Positions 1 to 7,250 of a stretch of DNA of 17,122 nt are shown here, one piece after another. The first letter of the stretch is position 1. Every line of letters starts with the position of its first letter. The notes beneath the pieces are model-generated. The model had not been told where the DNA came from and searched no databases. It saw only the letters and a program-made list of their open reading frames with translations. Both the position numbers and the translations under genes were made by a program. Source of the DNA: Gallionella sp. UBA6045 (GTDB lineage Bacteria; Pseudomonadota; Gammaproteobacteria; Burkholderiales; Gallionellaceae); contig DIYV01000101.1 in assembly GCA_002429165.1 (NCBI GenBank), forward strand, positions 22,870 through 39,991. The letters run 5' to 3'.

Positions 1-894
1 TTCGAGGGCGACATCACCATCAACCGGGAGTGGGTCGAGTATCACGTCAAGAAATGCGATGTGATCCTGCCGCTGGTCGCGATTGCCACGCCGGCCACCT
101 ACGTGAAGCAGCCGCTGCGTGTGTTCGAGCTGGATTTCGAGGCCAACCTGCCCATCGTTCGCGCGTCGGTAAAGTACGGCAAGCATCTGGTGTTCCCTTC
201 CACTTCGGAAGTGTACGGCATGTGCCATGACGAGGAATTCGACCCGGAAGAATCCGAATTGATCTGCGGTCCGATCAACATGCCACGCTGGATTTACTCA
301 TGCTCCAAGCAGCTGATGGATCGCGTGATCTGGGGTTACGGGATGCAGGATAATCTGAACTTCACGCTGTTCCGTCCATTCAACTGGATAGGTGCGGGGC
401 TGGATTCGATCCATACGCCGAAGGAAGGCAGCTCGCGTGTGGTCACGCAATTCCTTGGACACATCGTACGCGGCGAAAACATCAGTCTGGTGGATGGCGG
501 GCATCAGAAACGCGCTTTCACCTACGTCGATGACGGCATAGACGCGCTGATGAAGATCATCGAGAACAAGAACGGCATCGCCACCGGCAAGATCTACAAC
601 ATCGGCAATCCGGTGAACAATTTTTCGATTCGCGACCTGGCCGACATGATGCTGAAGCTGGCGAAGGAATATGCCGAATACAGCGAGTCCGCGCAGAAGG
701 TAAAGATCGTCGAAACGACTTCCGCGGCCTACTACGGCAAGGGCTATCAGGACGTGCAGAACCGAGTGCCGAAGATCACCAACACCTGCGAGGAACTGCA
801 CTGGAAGCCGACCATCAACATGGCAGACACGCTGCGCAATATCTTCGATGCGTATCGCGGTCAGGTTGCGGAAGCCCGCGGCCTGGTCGACTGA
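1..894 (+). CDS. arnA: UDP-glucuronate decarboxylase (ArnA C-terminal type), partial at 5' end
   Basis: The frame is open from base 1, so the gene starts upstream of the window; 297 codons are visible. The product matches the NAD-dependent decarboxylase domain of ArnA, an extended short-chain dehydrogenase fold that oxidises UDP-glucuronate at C4 and decarboxylates it to UDP-4-keto-arabinose in L-Ara4N synthesis. Visible landmarks are the TSEVYG motif with the catalytic Ser near base 205, the YxxxK pair (YSCSK, Tyr near 295 and Lys near 307), the RPFNW segment, and the QKR motif near 505-513 whose Arg corresponds to the catalytic Arg619 of E. coli ArnA. The YYGKGYQDV segment near the C-terminus is also typical. 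I cannot see whether a formyltransferase domain is fused at the N-terminus; many betaproteobacteria carry the two as separate genes. arnD follows 284 bases downstream. Confidence 0.9.
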   Translation, partial: FEGDITINREWVEYHVKKCDVILPLVAIATPATYVKQPLRVFELDFEANLPIVRASVKYGKHLVFPSTSEVYGMCHDEEFDPEESELICGPINMPRWIYSCSKQLMDRVIWGYGMQDNLNFTLFRPFNWIGAGLDSIHTPKEGSSRVVTQFLGHIVRGENISLVDGGHQKRAFTYVDDGIDALMKIIENKNGIATGKIYNIGNPVNNFSIRDLADMMLKLAKEYAEYSESAQKVKIVETTSAAYYGKGYQDVQNRVPKITNTCEELHWKPTINMADTLRNIFDAYRGQVAEARGLVD

Positions 895-1178
895 TTACAA
901 TTTGATTTCATCGGTGAAACTGCGTTGGCTTCCTCGTTCACTCCTGATGGAACCACTAGCCATTCGACTAAGCTATCAAAAGACGATAGCCAAGTCGCTG
1001 GTTATAGCCGTGCAACGGCGACACGTTACTGGCGTAGCCAGCCGCTTGCGGGAGCCGTTGCTTTGCCGCCCTTCCCGCACCAGAAGCTTCGCTCACCGTG
1101 TCAGGGCGGCACGGGCACTGTCGGCGTCGTTCGTTCGTCGCCGCCTTGTTTGACCTTCGAAATCGAATTGGAATAAGT
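895..1178. other. Structured 284-base intergenic region between decarboxylase gene and arnD
   Basis: I see no convincing gene here. The interval holds a run of inverted repeats: GCTATC/GATAGC at 972-977 and 985-990; GCCGT/ACGGC at 1007-1011 and 1015-1019; CTGGC/GCCAG at 1029-1033 and 1037-1041; TGCGGGA/TCCCGCA at 1047-1053 and 1073-1079; and GGCGGC/GCCGCC at 1105-1110 and 1140-1145, the last followed by a T-rich stretch. It could be a decayed or intact intergenic repeat, an RNA leader or a terminator. The gap is large for two genes of one pathway on the same strand. Confidence 0.5.
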
Positions 1179-2087
1179 ATGGCGAAACAACTCGCCCTCA
1201 AAATAGACGTGGACACCTATCGCGGCACGCGCGAAGGTGTGCCGCGTCTGGTTGAAGTGTTGCAGCGCTATAACGCGCAGGCCACTTTTTTCTTCTCGCT
1301 TGGCCCCGATCACACCGGGCGCGCCATCAAGCGCGTCTTCCGCCCCGGCTTTCTCGGCAAAGTATCGCGCACCTCGGTGGTGGAACACTACGGCATCAAG
1401 ACTCTGTTGTATGGCACGCTGTTGCCCGCGCCGGATATCGGCATGAAATGCGCGGACATAATGCGCATGGTGAAAGTCGCCGGTTTTGAAGTTGGCATTC
1501 ATTGTTATGACCATATCCGCTGGCAGGATTATGTCGCAAACAAGGATGGGAAGTGGACGCGGCGTGAACTGCAGCTGGCAGTGGATCGCTATACCGAGAT
1601 CTTCGGAGAGGCGCCGCACGCCCATGCCGCGGCCGGCTGGCAGATGAACCGCCATGCGTTGCGCCTGATGCAGCAATTCGGTTTTGATTACAGTTCAGAT
1701 ACGCGCGGCACGCATCCGTTCATCCCGACCTGGCATGCGGAGATCATCGCCTGTCCGCAATTGCCCACCACCTTGCCAACGCTGGATGAACTGATGAATC
1801 GCGACGGCATTACGCTGGACAATATAGCCGAACACATTCTGAAACTGACTGAAGCACCGTCGCCTAGCGGTCATGTATACACCCTGCACGCCGAACTGGA
1901 AGGCGGGAAATGGCTGCCGATATTCGAGCAATTGTTGCAGGGCTGGCAGGCGCAGGGCTACGAATTGGTGTCGATGCAGCAATATCTGGAAGGATTGGAT
2001 GTGGCTACGCTACCCCGTCATGAGGTGGTGATGCGCGAAGTGGAAGGGCGTGTTGGCACGCTGGCATGTCAAGGCGAGAAAAACTGA
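1179..2087 (+). CDS. arnD: 4-deoxy-4-formamido-L-arabinose-phosphoundecaprenol deformylase ArnD
   Basis: 302 residues, close to the 296 of E. coli ArnD. This polysaccharide-deacetylase (NodB/CE4) family enzyme removes the formyl group from undecaprenyl-phosphate-linked 4-formamido-L-arabinose, before the sugar is transferred to lipid A. The start MAKQLALKIDVDTYRGTREG carries the catalytic and metal-binding DVD motif (Asp10, Asp12). Residues 106-112 (GIHCYDH) supply the metal-binding His pair (108, 112). The AAGWQMNRHA and SDTRGTHPF segments and the late YTLHAELEG segment are also ArnD-like. I chose the ATG at 1179 because the protein aligns with the family from there. A longer reading from 1098 adds 27 Arg-rich residues translated from the structured intergenic DNA. 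A weak GGAA Shine-Dalgarno sequence lies 5 bases upstream of the ATG. The stop is 8 bases from the convergent end of ugd. Confidence 0.93.
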   Translation: MAKQLALKIDVDTYRGTREGVPRLVEVLQRYNAQATFFFSLGPDHTGRAIKRVFRPGFLGKVSRTSVVEHYGIKTLLYGTLLPAPDIGMKCADIMRMVKVAGFEVGIHCYDHIRWQDYVANKDGKWTRRELQLAVDRYTEIFGEAPHAHAAAGWQMNRHALRLMQQFGFDYSSDTRGTHPFIPTWHAEIIACPQLPTTLPTLDELMNRDGITLDNIAEHILKLTEAPSPSGHVYTLHAELEGGKWLPIFEQLLQGWQAQGYELVSMQQYLEGLDVATLPRHEVVMREVEGRVGTLACQGEKN

Positions 2088-2095
2088 TCTGTTAT

Positions 2096-3262
2096 TTAGT
2101 CCTTGCCAAACAAATCGCGACTATAAATCTTGTCTGATACGTCCCGGATGTCGTCGGTGATGCGGTTTGCAACGATGATGTCGGATTCCTTTTTGAATTG
2201 AGCCAAATCATTCACCACTCTGGAGTGGTAAAACTCCGGCTCCTTGAGCGCAGGCTCATAGACAATGACCTCGATACCCTTGGCTTTGATGCGTTTCATG
2301 ATGCCCTGGATGCTGGAAGAACGGAAGTTGTCGGACCCGCTCTTCATGACCAGGCGATGAATTCCGACTATCTTCGGGTTGCGCTTGACGATGCTTGCTG
2401 CAACAAAATCCTTGCGCGTGGTGTTTGATTCGACGATGGCATGGATCAGGTTTTGCGGGACTTCCTGATAGTTGGCGAGCAGTTGTTTCGTGTCTTTGGG
2501 CAGGCAATAGCCGCCGTAACCGAACGAGGGATTGTTGTAGTGATCCCCGATGCGCGGGTCGAGGCTCACACCCTGAATGATCTGTTTTGTATCAAGCCCG
2601 TGAGTGGCCGCATAGGTGTCGAGTTCGTTGAAGAAGGCCACCCGCATGGCAAGGTAGGTATTGGCGAACAGTTTGATCGCCTCGGCCTCGGTCGAATCGG
2701 TAAACAGGGTGGGGATGTCCTGCTTGATCGCGCCTTGTTTGAGCAGATTGGCAAAGGTCTCGGCACGCTTCGAACGTTCGCCGACGACGATGCGCGAGGG
2801 ATGCAGGTTGTCATACAGCGCACGGCCCTCGCGCAGGAATTCCGGCGAAAAAATCAGATTGCCGCAATTGAATTTGGCTCGGGCTTTGACGGTATATCCG
2901 ACAGGAATGGTGGATTTGATTACCATTACGGCCTGCGGGTTGATGCTCATCACATCCTGAATGACGGATTCAATGGATTTGGTATTGAAGTAGTTGGTCT
3001 CCGGGTCGTAGTCTGTCGGCGTGGCGATGATGACATAGTCAGCCCCGGTATAGGCTTCGTGCTTGTCCAGGGTGGCCTTGAGGTTGAGCGTTTTGTGCTT
3101 CAGGTAATCCTCGATCTCGGCATCCTCAATGGTCGATTGTTTGCGGTTGAGCATTGCGACTTTTTCGGGAATGATGTCGATCGCTACCACCTCATTGTGT
3201 TGAGCAAGCAGAACAGCGTTGGAAAGACCGACGTAACCGGTACCGGCAATGGCAATTTTCAT
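2096..3262 (-). CDS. ugd: UDP-glucose 6-dehydrogenase
   Basis: 388 residues, the same length as E. coli Ugd and very similar along its whole length as I recall that sequence. The enzyme oxidises UDP-glucose to UDP-glucuronate with two NAD+, and so makes the substrate of the decarboxylase encoded at the start of the window. The N-terminal Rossmann motif is GTGYVG (residues 7-12). ATPTDYDP and STIPVG follow, then SPEFLREG and the catalytic loop [12 protein letters not shown] with nucleophile Cys253. The C-terminal UDP-binding domain includes MKSGSDNFR and RDLFGKD. The start is the ATG at 3262, since the Rossmann fold begins immediately; I see no strong Shine-Dalgarno sequence. It converges with arnD, so it is transcribed separately from the upstream arn genes. 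Confidence 0.95.
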   Translation of the reverse strand: MKIAIAGTGYVGLSNAVLLAQHNEVVAIDIIPEKVAMLNRKQSTIEDAEIEDYLKHKTLNLKATLDKHEAYTGADYVIIATPTDYDPETNYFNTKSIESVIQDVMSINPQAVMVIKSTIPVGYTVKARAKFNCGNLIFSPEFLREGRALYDNLHPSRIVVGERSKRAETFANLLKQGAIKQDIPTLFTDSTEAEAIKLFANTYLAMRVAFFNELDTYAATHGLDTKQIIQGVSLDPRIGDHYNNPSFGYGGYCLPKDTKQLLANYQEVPQNLIHAIVESNTTRKDFVAASIVKRNPKIVGIHRLVMKSGSDNFRSSSIQGIMKRIKAKGIEVIVYEPALKEPEFYHSRVVNDLAQFKKESDIIVANRITDDIRDVSDKIYSRDLFGKD

Positions 3263-3291
3263 AGCAACTGACTTTCAAAAATTAGGCGCGC

Positions 3292-3320
3292 ATTATGCCC
3301 CAGATTGAACCGGAGGTCAG
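3292..3320 (-). promoter_or_regulatory. Candidate sigma70 promoter of ugd
   Basis: Read on the minus strand: -35 CTGACC (3315-3320), a 17-base spacer, and -10 CATAAT (3292-3297). This puts the start of transcription about 20-25 bases before the ugd ATG. The -35 box overlaps the last codons of the macrodomain gene, so ugd may have its own promoter even if read-through from upstream occurs. Assigned by eye against the consensus. Confidence 0.4.
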
Positions 3321-3835
3321 CCGCCTTGCGTGTTCGCCAGGAGTGATTGATATATCGCCAGGTCGTTCGCCGAGTAGCAGCAGAAGATCACTTCGCTCAG
3401 GGAGGATGGTGAACGGATAAATTCCCGCACCGCCGCAATCGCCACATCCGCCGCCTGCCCCGGCGGATAGCCGTACACTCCGGTGCTGATGCAAGGGAAA
3501 ACGATGCTGGCAAGCTGTTGCATGGCGGCGAGGGACAGGCTCTCGCGGTAACACGAAGCCAGCAGTTTCGCTTCGTTTTGAGTTCCGCCATGCCACACCG
3601 GTCCCACGGTATGGATCACGAACTTCGCGGGTAAGTTGTAGCCGCGCGTCAGCCGTGCCTGCCCCGTCGGGCAGCCGCCCAGCGTGCGGCATTCCGCCAG
3701 CAACTCCGGCCCCGCCGCGCGATGGATCGCGCCATCCACGCCGCCCCCGCCCAGCAGCGAAGAGTTTGCGGCGTTGACGATGGCGTCCACGTTCCGTTGC
3801 GTGATGTCGGCCTGAATAGCTTGGAGTGTGGTCAT
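3317..3835 (-). CDS. ymdB: Macrodomain protein, O-acetyl-ADP-ribose deacetylase (YmdB/MacroD type)
   Basis: 172 residues that form a single macrodomain. MacroD/YmdB-type enzymes hydrolyse O-acetyl-ADP-ribose and mono-ADP-ribosyl esters on proteins; E. coli YmdB has also been reported to modulate RNase III. The ADP-ribose-binding and catalytic motif [20 protein letters not shown] lies at residues 21-40 (Asn24 and Asp34 correspond to the catalytic pair). The second binding loop, [10 protein letters not shown], lies at 115-124 and includes the stacking Tyr121. TVGPVW at 76-81 is also typical. The ATG at 3835 has a good Shine-Dalgarno sequence (GGAG, 7 bases upstream). The gene lies 64 bases downstream of miaA on the same strand, so it may be co-transcribed with mutL-miaA, in the place where hfq sits in E. 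coli. Confidence 0.9.
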   Translation of the reverse strand: MTTLQAIQADITQRNVDAIVNAANSSLLGGGGVDGAIHRAAGPELLAECRTLGGCPTGQARLTRGYNLPAKFVIHTVGPVWHGGTQNEAKLLASCYRESLSLAAMQQLASIVFPCISTGVYGYPPGQAADVAIAAVREFIRSPSSLSEVIFCCYSANDLAIYQSLLANTQGG

Positions 3836-3899
3836 GGTGTGACTCCATGAAGTGGTACACAGAATGCAGTCTTACAGCCGCATATTTCTATGCTCCATA

Positions 3900-4841
3900 C
3901 TAAACGGCAAAATCGTTTTCTGCGAGTGTATTGATAACCCTTTGTGCCAAGTCAGACACAAGGCAATCCAGTTCGATATTGTCCTGCATAGAACGCAGCC
4001 AGGTTAGCTGGCGTTTTGCCAATTGCCTTGTGGCAATGATGCCCGTTTCCAGCAGTTGGACATCATCGATTTCCCCTTCCATGAATTGCCATGCCTGGCG
4101 GTAGCCTACGCAGCGCATAGCGGTCATGTTCGGATGCAACGGATATTTTTCGCGCAGCAAGTGCAACTCATCTACCAGACCTTGTTTGAGCATGGCCTTG
4201 AAGCGCGTGGCGATGCGGGCATGGAGTTGGGCGCGGTCGCCGGGGACGAGGGCGATGGAGGCGATGCGGTAGGGCAGTCCGTCGCTTTTCTGTTCGGCAA
4301 TCAGCACGGACATCGGTTGTCCGGTGAGGCGGTAGATCTCCATCGCGCGCTGGATGCGTTGCGTGTCGGCCGGCTTCAGGCGAGCGGCGGTTTCGGCGTC
4401 AACCTTGGCAAGTTCGCTGTGCAGGTGTTCGATGCCGTGCTCTGCGATCTCTGCATCGAGCGCGGCGCGCACGACAGGGTCGGATGGTGGCAGGTCGTTG
4501 AGGCCTTCGCGCAGCGCCTTGAAATACAGCATTGTGCCGCCGACCAGCAACGGAATCTTGCCGCGCTGTGTGATGTCCGCCATCAGGCGCAGCGCATCGT
4601 GGCGGAACGCGGCGGCGGAGTACGCCTCGGTCGGGTCTATGATGTCGATCAGGTGATGCGGCGCGCGGGCGAGGGTGGCGACATCCGGCTTGGCGGTGCC
4701 GATGTCCATGTCGCGGAATACCAGCGCCGAATCCACGCTGATGAGTTCCACCGGAAGATGACTGACCAGCTCAACAGCGACACCGGTCTTGCCGCTGGCG
4801 GTGGGGCCCATTAAAAATATTGCCGGGGGCAGTGATGCCAT
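3900..4841 (-). CDS. miaA: tRNA dimethylallyltransferase
   Basis: 313 residues, against 316 in E. coli. MiaA transfers dimethylallyl from DMAPP to N6 of A37 in tRNAs that read codons starting with U. The P-loop GPTASGKT is at residues 12-19. The catalytic Asp is in SVDSALVFRDMDIGTAKP (35-52), followed by HHLIDIIDP and the LLVGGTMLYFKAL substrate-channel segment. The C-terminal MRCVGYRQAW motif is also typical. The ATG is 4 bases after the mutL stop codon and has no strong Shine-Dalgarno sequence of its own, so translation is probably coupled to mutL. The mutL-miaA order is the one seen in many proteobacteria. Confidence 0.96.
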   Translation of the reverse strand: MASLPPAIFLMGPTASGKTGVAVELVSHLPVELISVDSALVFRDMDIGTAKPDVATLARAPHHLIDIIDPTEAYSAAAFRHDALRLMADITQRGKIPLLVGGTMLYFKALREGLNDLPPSDPVVRAALDAEIAEHGIEHLHSELAKVDAETAARLKPADTQRIQRAMEIYRLTGQPMSVLIAEQKSDGLPYRIASIALVPGDRAQLHARIATRFKAMLKQGLVDELHLLREKYPLHPNMTAMRCVGYRQAWQFMEGEIDDVQLLETGIIATRQLAKRQLTWLRSMQDNIELDCLVSDLAQRVINTLAENDFAV

Positions 4842-4845
4842 CCTG

Positions 4846-6654
4846 CTATTGCCCGCGCATGAACATCTTGTCCAGATCGTTCATGCTCAGCTGAAACCAG
4901 GTCGGGCGGCCGTGGTTGCATTGGCCGGAACGTTCGGTCTGTTCCATTTCGCGCAGCAGCGCGTTCATCTCTGTGATGCTGAGGATACGGTTGGCGCGCA
5001 CCGCACCGTGGCAGGCAAGCGTGGAGAGCAGTTCGTCGCGCCGTTCGGTCATCGCGCGGCTCGCGCCGAATTCGCGCAGTTCGTCGATCACATCATGCGC
5101 GGCGGCTTCGGCTTCGGATTGTTTGAGCATCACCGGCATGGCTCTTACCGCCAGCGTATTCGGCGACAGCGGCGCGATGTCGAAGCCGAGTTTTGCTAGC
5201 GCATCCTGTTCGGCTTCCACGGTAGCGACTTCCAGCGCGTCGGCATAAAAACTGACCGGGATCAGCAGCGGTTGTGTGGCGATCTGTTCGGCATCCAGCG
5301 AGGTCTTGAGTTTCTCGTACACAATGCGCTCGTGTGCAGCGTGCATGTCCACCACGATCAATCCGTGCGCATTCTGCGCAAGGACATAAACACCGGAGAG
5401 TTGCGCGAGTGCGAAGCCAAGCGGGTGCTCATCGGCGAGTGATGGTGAAGCAAACCCCTCCCGGCCTCCCCTTGTCAGGGGAGGAGCCGTCATCCTCCCT
5501 GACAAGGGGGGAACGAGGGGGGGTGTGTTTCCCGTTTGCGTTTCCCATAGGCGATAAGAAGCGTCTCGTTCCGCAACACCCAGCCGCATGGTTTGTTGCG
5601 TCGGGATGAAAGACGTAGGCCGTTGCTGTTCTGGCGTCCGGGTCTCCTGCCCGCTTGCGGGAACAGCGAGTGCCTGTTGCAGGGTGTGGAAAATGAATTG
5701 GTGTATCCCCTGGCTTTCGCGGAAACGCACCTCGCTTTTGGCGGGATGCACGTTCACATCGACCTGCTCGGGTGGCAGTTCGAGAAACAGCACGAAGGCC
5801 GGATGGCGCTGGTGGTGCAGAATGTCCTGATAGGCTTGGCGCAGCGCGTGGCTGGCGACCTTGTCGCGCACGAAGCGGCCGTTGACGAAAAAATATTGCG
5901 CATCGCGGCTGGCGCGCGAATAAGCAGGCAGCGCCGCCAAGCCTTGCAGAGACAGATTCGCCGCAGTGCGCGAAACAGGCACTGCGGCTTGTCCGAATTC
6001 TTCGCCGAGCAGTGCCGCAACGCGCTTCAACGCGGCTTGCTCACCATCCGATCCAGACAGCTGCCAGATCGTGCGCCCATTGTGCTGCAAAGAGAAGGCG
6101 ACATCGGGACGCGACAACGCGATGCGTTTGAAAGCTTCCTCGCACCAGGCGAATTCCGTGGATTCGGATTTCAGGAATTTGCGCCGTGCCGGTGTGTTGA
6201 AATATATCTCGCGTATTTCCACCGTCGTGCCTTGCGCATGGCTGGCAGGTATGGGCTCGCTGAGTCGTCCGTCGATCGCTTCCACTTTCCATCCGTGCGT
6301 ATCGGCGCCTGTTCGGCTGGTCAGGGTGAGTTGCGCCACCGCCGCCATGCTAGCCAGGGCTTCGCCGCGAAAGCCCATGCTGGCAACCTTTTGCAGATCA
6401 TCCAGCGACGCGATCTTGCTGGTGGCGTGGCGCATCAGTGCCAGCGGCAGTTCATCTCTGGCGATGCCTGTGCCGTTGTCGCGCACGCGCAGCAGCTTGA
6501 TGCCGCCGCCGTCCAGTTGCACCGAAATATCCGTCGCACCGGCATCCAGACTGTTCTCCAGCAATTCTTTCAGGGCGGCAGCAGGACGCTCGATGACCTC
6601 GCCGGCGGCGATTTGATTGATCAGCAGTTCGGGTAGCAGCCGGATGGCAGGCAT
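4846..6654 (-). CDS. mutL: DNA mismatch repair protein MutL, with a palindromic repeat in its linker
   Basis: 602 residues. MutL couples mismatch recognition by MutS to strand incision. The N-terminal GHKL ATPase (about residues 1-330) shows NQIAAGEV, ELLENSLDAGA, DNGTGI, RHATSKI, GFRGEAL and DVNVHPAKSEVRF. The linker spans about 331-410. The C-terminal dimerisation domain carries DMHA(X)2E(X)4E at 436-447, ACHGAVRAN at 547-555, CNHGRP at 579-584 and FMR at 598-600. These match the endonuclease metal-site motifs of MutL from bacteria that lack MutH, with Met in place of the usual Gln in DQHA, so nicking activity is likely. Linker residues 375-404 (GNTPPLVPPLSG... to ...REGFASP) are encoded by an imperfect palindrome, see 5451-5529. 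No clear Shine-Dalgarno sequence precedes the ATG. Confidence 0.96.
   Translation of the reverse strand: MPAIRLLPELLINQIAAGEVIERPAAALKELLENSLDAGATDISVQLDGGGIKLLRVRDNGTGIARDELPLALMRHATSKIASLDDLQKVASMGFRGEALASMAAVAQLTLTSRTGADTHGWKVEAIDGRLSEPIPASHAQGTTVEIREIYFNTPARRKFLKSESTEFAWCEEAFKRIALSRPDVAFSLQHNGRTIWQLSGSDGEQAALKRVAALLGEEFGQAAVPVSRTAANLSLQGLAALPAYSRASRDAQYFFVNGRFVRDKVASHALRQAYQDILHHQRHPAFVLFLELPPEQVDVNVHPAKSEVRFRESQGIHQFIFHTLQQALAVPASGQETRTPEQQRPTSFIPTQQTMRLGVAERDASYRLWETQTGNTPPLVPPLSGRMTAPPLTRGGREGFASPSLADEHPLGFALAQLSGVYVLAQNAHGLIVVDMHAAHERIVYEKLKTSLDAEQIATQPLLIPVSFYADALEVATVEAEQDALAKLGFDIAPLSPNTLAVRAMPVMLKQSEAEAAAHDVIDELREFGASRAMTERRDELLSTLACHGAVRANRILSITEMNALLREMEQTERSGQCNHGRPTWFQLSMNDLDKMFMRGQ
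5451..5529. repeat. Imperfect palindromic repeat element inside the mutL linker
   Basis: The left arm at 5451-5484 and right arm at 5494-5529 are near-complementary and flank a 9-base loop (AGCCGTCAT). The best core is CCCCTTGTCAGGGGAGG on the left against CCTCCCTGACAAGGGG on the right. G-runs and C-runs sit at the outer ends. Read as mutL it gives the Pro/Gly-rich sequence PPLVPPLSG and PPLTRGGREG. Short translated repeats of the 'PPL..GG' kind are familiar from intergenic palindromes in many bacteria. No second copy occurs in this window, so mobility is inferred from form alone. Confidence 0.75.
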
Positions 6655-6684
6655 GGGCTAGGGGCAGGGTTAATATGACGCCGG

Positions 6685-6690
6685 ATTATA
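6685..6690 (-). promoter_or_regulatory. Candidate -10 box of the mutL-miaA transcript
   Basis: A perfect TATAAT on the minus strand, 31 bases before the mutL ATG. I find no good -35 box at 16-18 bases spacing, so the call rests on the -10 element and its position. Confidence 0.3.
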
Positions 6691-6864
6691 ACGGAGAAGC
6701 GTGCTCGTTTTGCCGGGACAAAAAGCTCGCCGGCGCACTGGACTCAAGTGAGCCAGATCTAAGCGATCGGGATCCCGCGGCTTGACTTTTTTACGAATAG
6801 GGTGCTGAATTCGCATCTGTAGTTGACTATATTACTCGTGTTTAATCCAGTTAAGGAGAATGTC

Positions 6865-7221
6865 ATGAAACGGCTCATTAGTTTGTTCTTTGGTTTTACC
6901 CTGGTTGCTTTGGCAAGTCCGGTTTTTGCAGCTGATTCGGCAGGTTCGGTCACCATCACCTCTCCGGCAAACGGCGCGATGCTGCAAAGTGGCAGCGGAA
7001 ACAAGCTGGAATTCAATGTCCATTTGGGCCCGAATGGCAATCATGTGCATATCTATGTCGACGACCAGCATCCCATCGTCTTTCGCGATGTCAGCCATTG
7101 CCCATGCAGCATCGACTTGCCGCAACTGTCGCCCGGCAAGCACACCATCGCGGTGAAAGAAGCAACGTCCAGCCATGCCATGACCGGAGTGGAAGGTTCC
7201 GTGACAGTCACGGTTAAATAA
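6865..7221 (+). CDS. Small periplasmic His-rich protein, Ig/CopC-like fold inferred
   Basis: 118 residues. A clear Sec signal peptide (MKRLISLFFGFTLVALASPVFA, residues 1-22, likely cleaved after Ala22 or Ala23) gives an exported protein of about 95 residues. The mature part is beta-rich, with alternating hydrophobic residues, an early SPANGAML segment, PGKHTIAV in the middle and a final GSVTVTVK strand, as in small Ig-like or CopC-like sandwiches. It carries many possible metal ligands: His53, His60, His62, His69, His78, Cys79, Cys81, His93 and His104, with HVH and SHCPC clusters. I do not recognise the family with certainty. I chose the ATG at 6865 for its AAGGAG Shine-Dalgarno sequence (6853-6858) and because the signal peptide begins there; a TTG at 6823 would add 14 residues in front. 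The membrane protein gene follows 11 bases after the stop. Confidence 0.8.
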   Translation: MKRLISLFFGFTLVALASPVFAADSAGSVTITSPANGAMLQSGSGNKLEFNVHLGPNGNHVHIYVDDQHPIVFRDVSHCPCSIDLPQLSPGKHTIAVKEATSSHAMTGVEGSVTVTVK

Positions 7222-7250
7222 ATTCTGCAGTCGTGCAGAATTTTATTTAT
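7215..7250 (+). terminator. Hairpin at the junction of the two small genes, terminator-like
   Basis: A perfect 8-base stem ATTCTGCA (7222-7229) and TGCAGAAT (7234-7241) with a GTCG loop. The complementarity continues outwards with one bulge to cover about 15 base pairs. The right arm is followed by TTTATTTAT, so it has the form of a rho-independent terminator for the 6865 gene. The GTG start of the next gene (7233) begins at the last loop base, so the hairpin could also control that start. Confidence 0.6.

Noticed and set aside
925..1176. 83-residue open frame in the arn intergenic region
   Set aside because: No ribosome binding site, no recognisable domain, and composition as expected from the underlying inverted repeats.
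1098..1178. N-terminal extension of ArnD
   Set aside because: The added residues are Arg-rich, come from hairpin-forming DNA and are not found in ArnD proteins; the ATG at 1179 fits the family.
2441..3271. 276-residue open frame on the plus strand opposite ugd
   Set aside because: Antisense of the Ugd gene; the Ugd reading is near-identical in layout to a known family.
4023..4814. 263-residue open frame opposite miaA
   Set aside because: Antisense shadow of MiaA; no family resemblance.
5593..6636. 347-residue open frame on the plus strand opposite mutL
   Set aside because: Antisense shadow of the conserved MutL ATPase domain, with no domain, signal or ribosome binding site.
6823..6864. Upstream TTG start for the periplasmic protein
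   Set aside because: It would place 14 residues before a textbook signal peptide; the ATG at 6865 has a good Shine-Dalgarno sequence.
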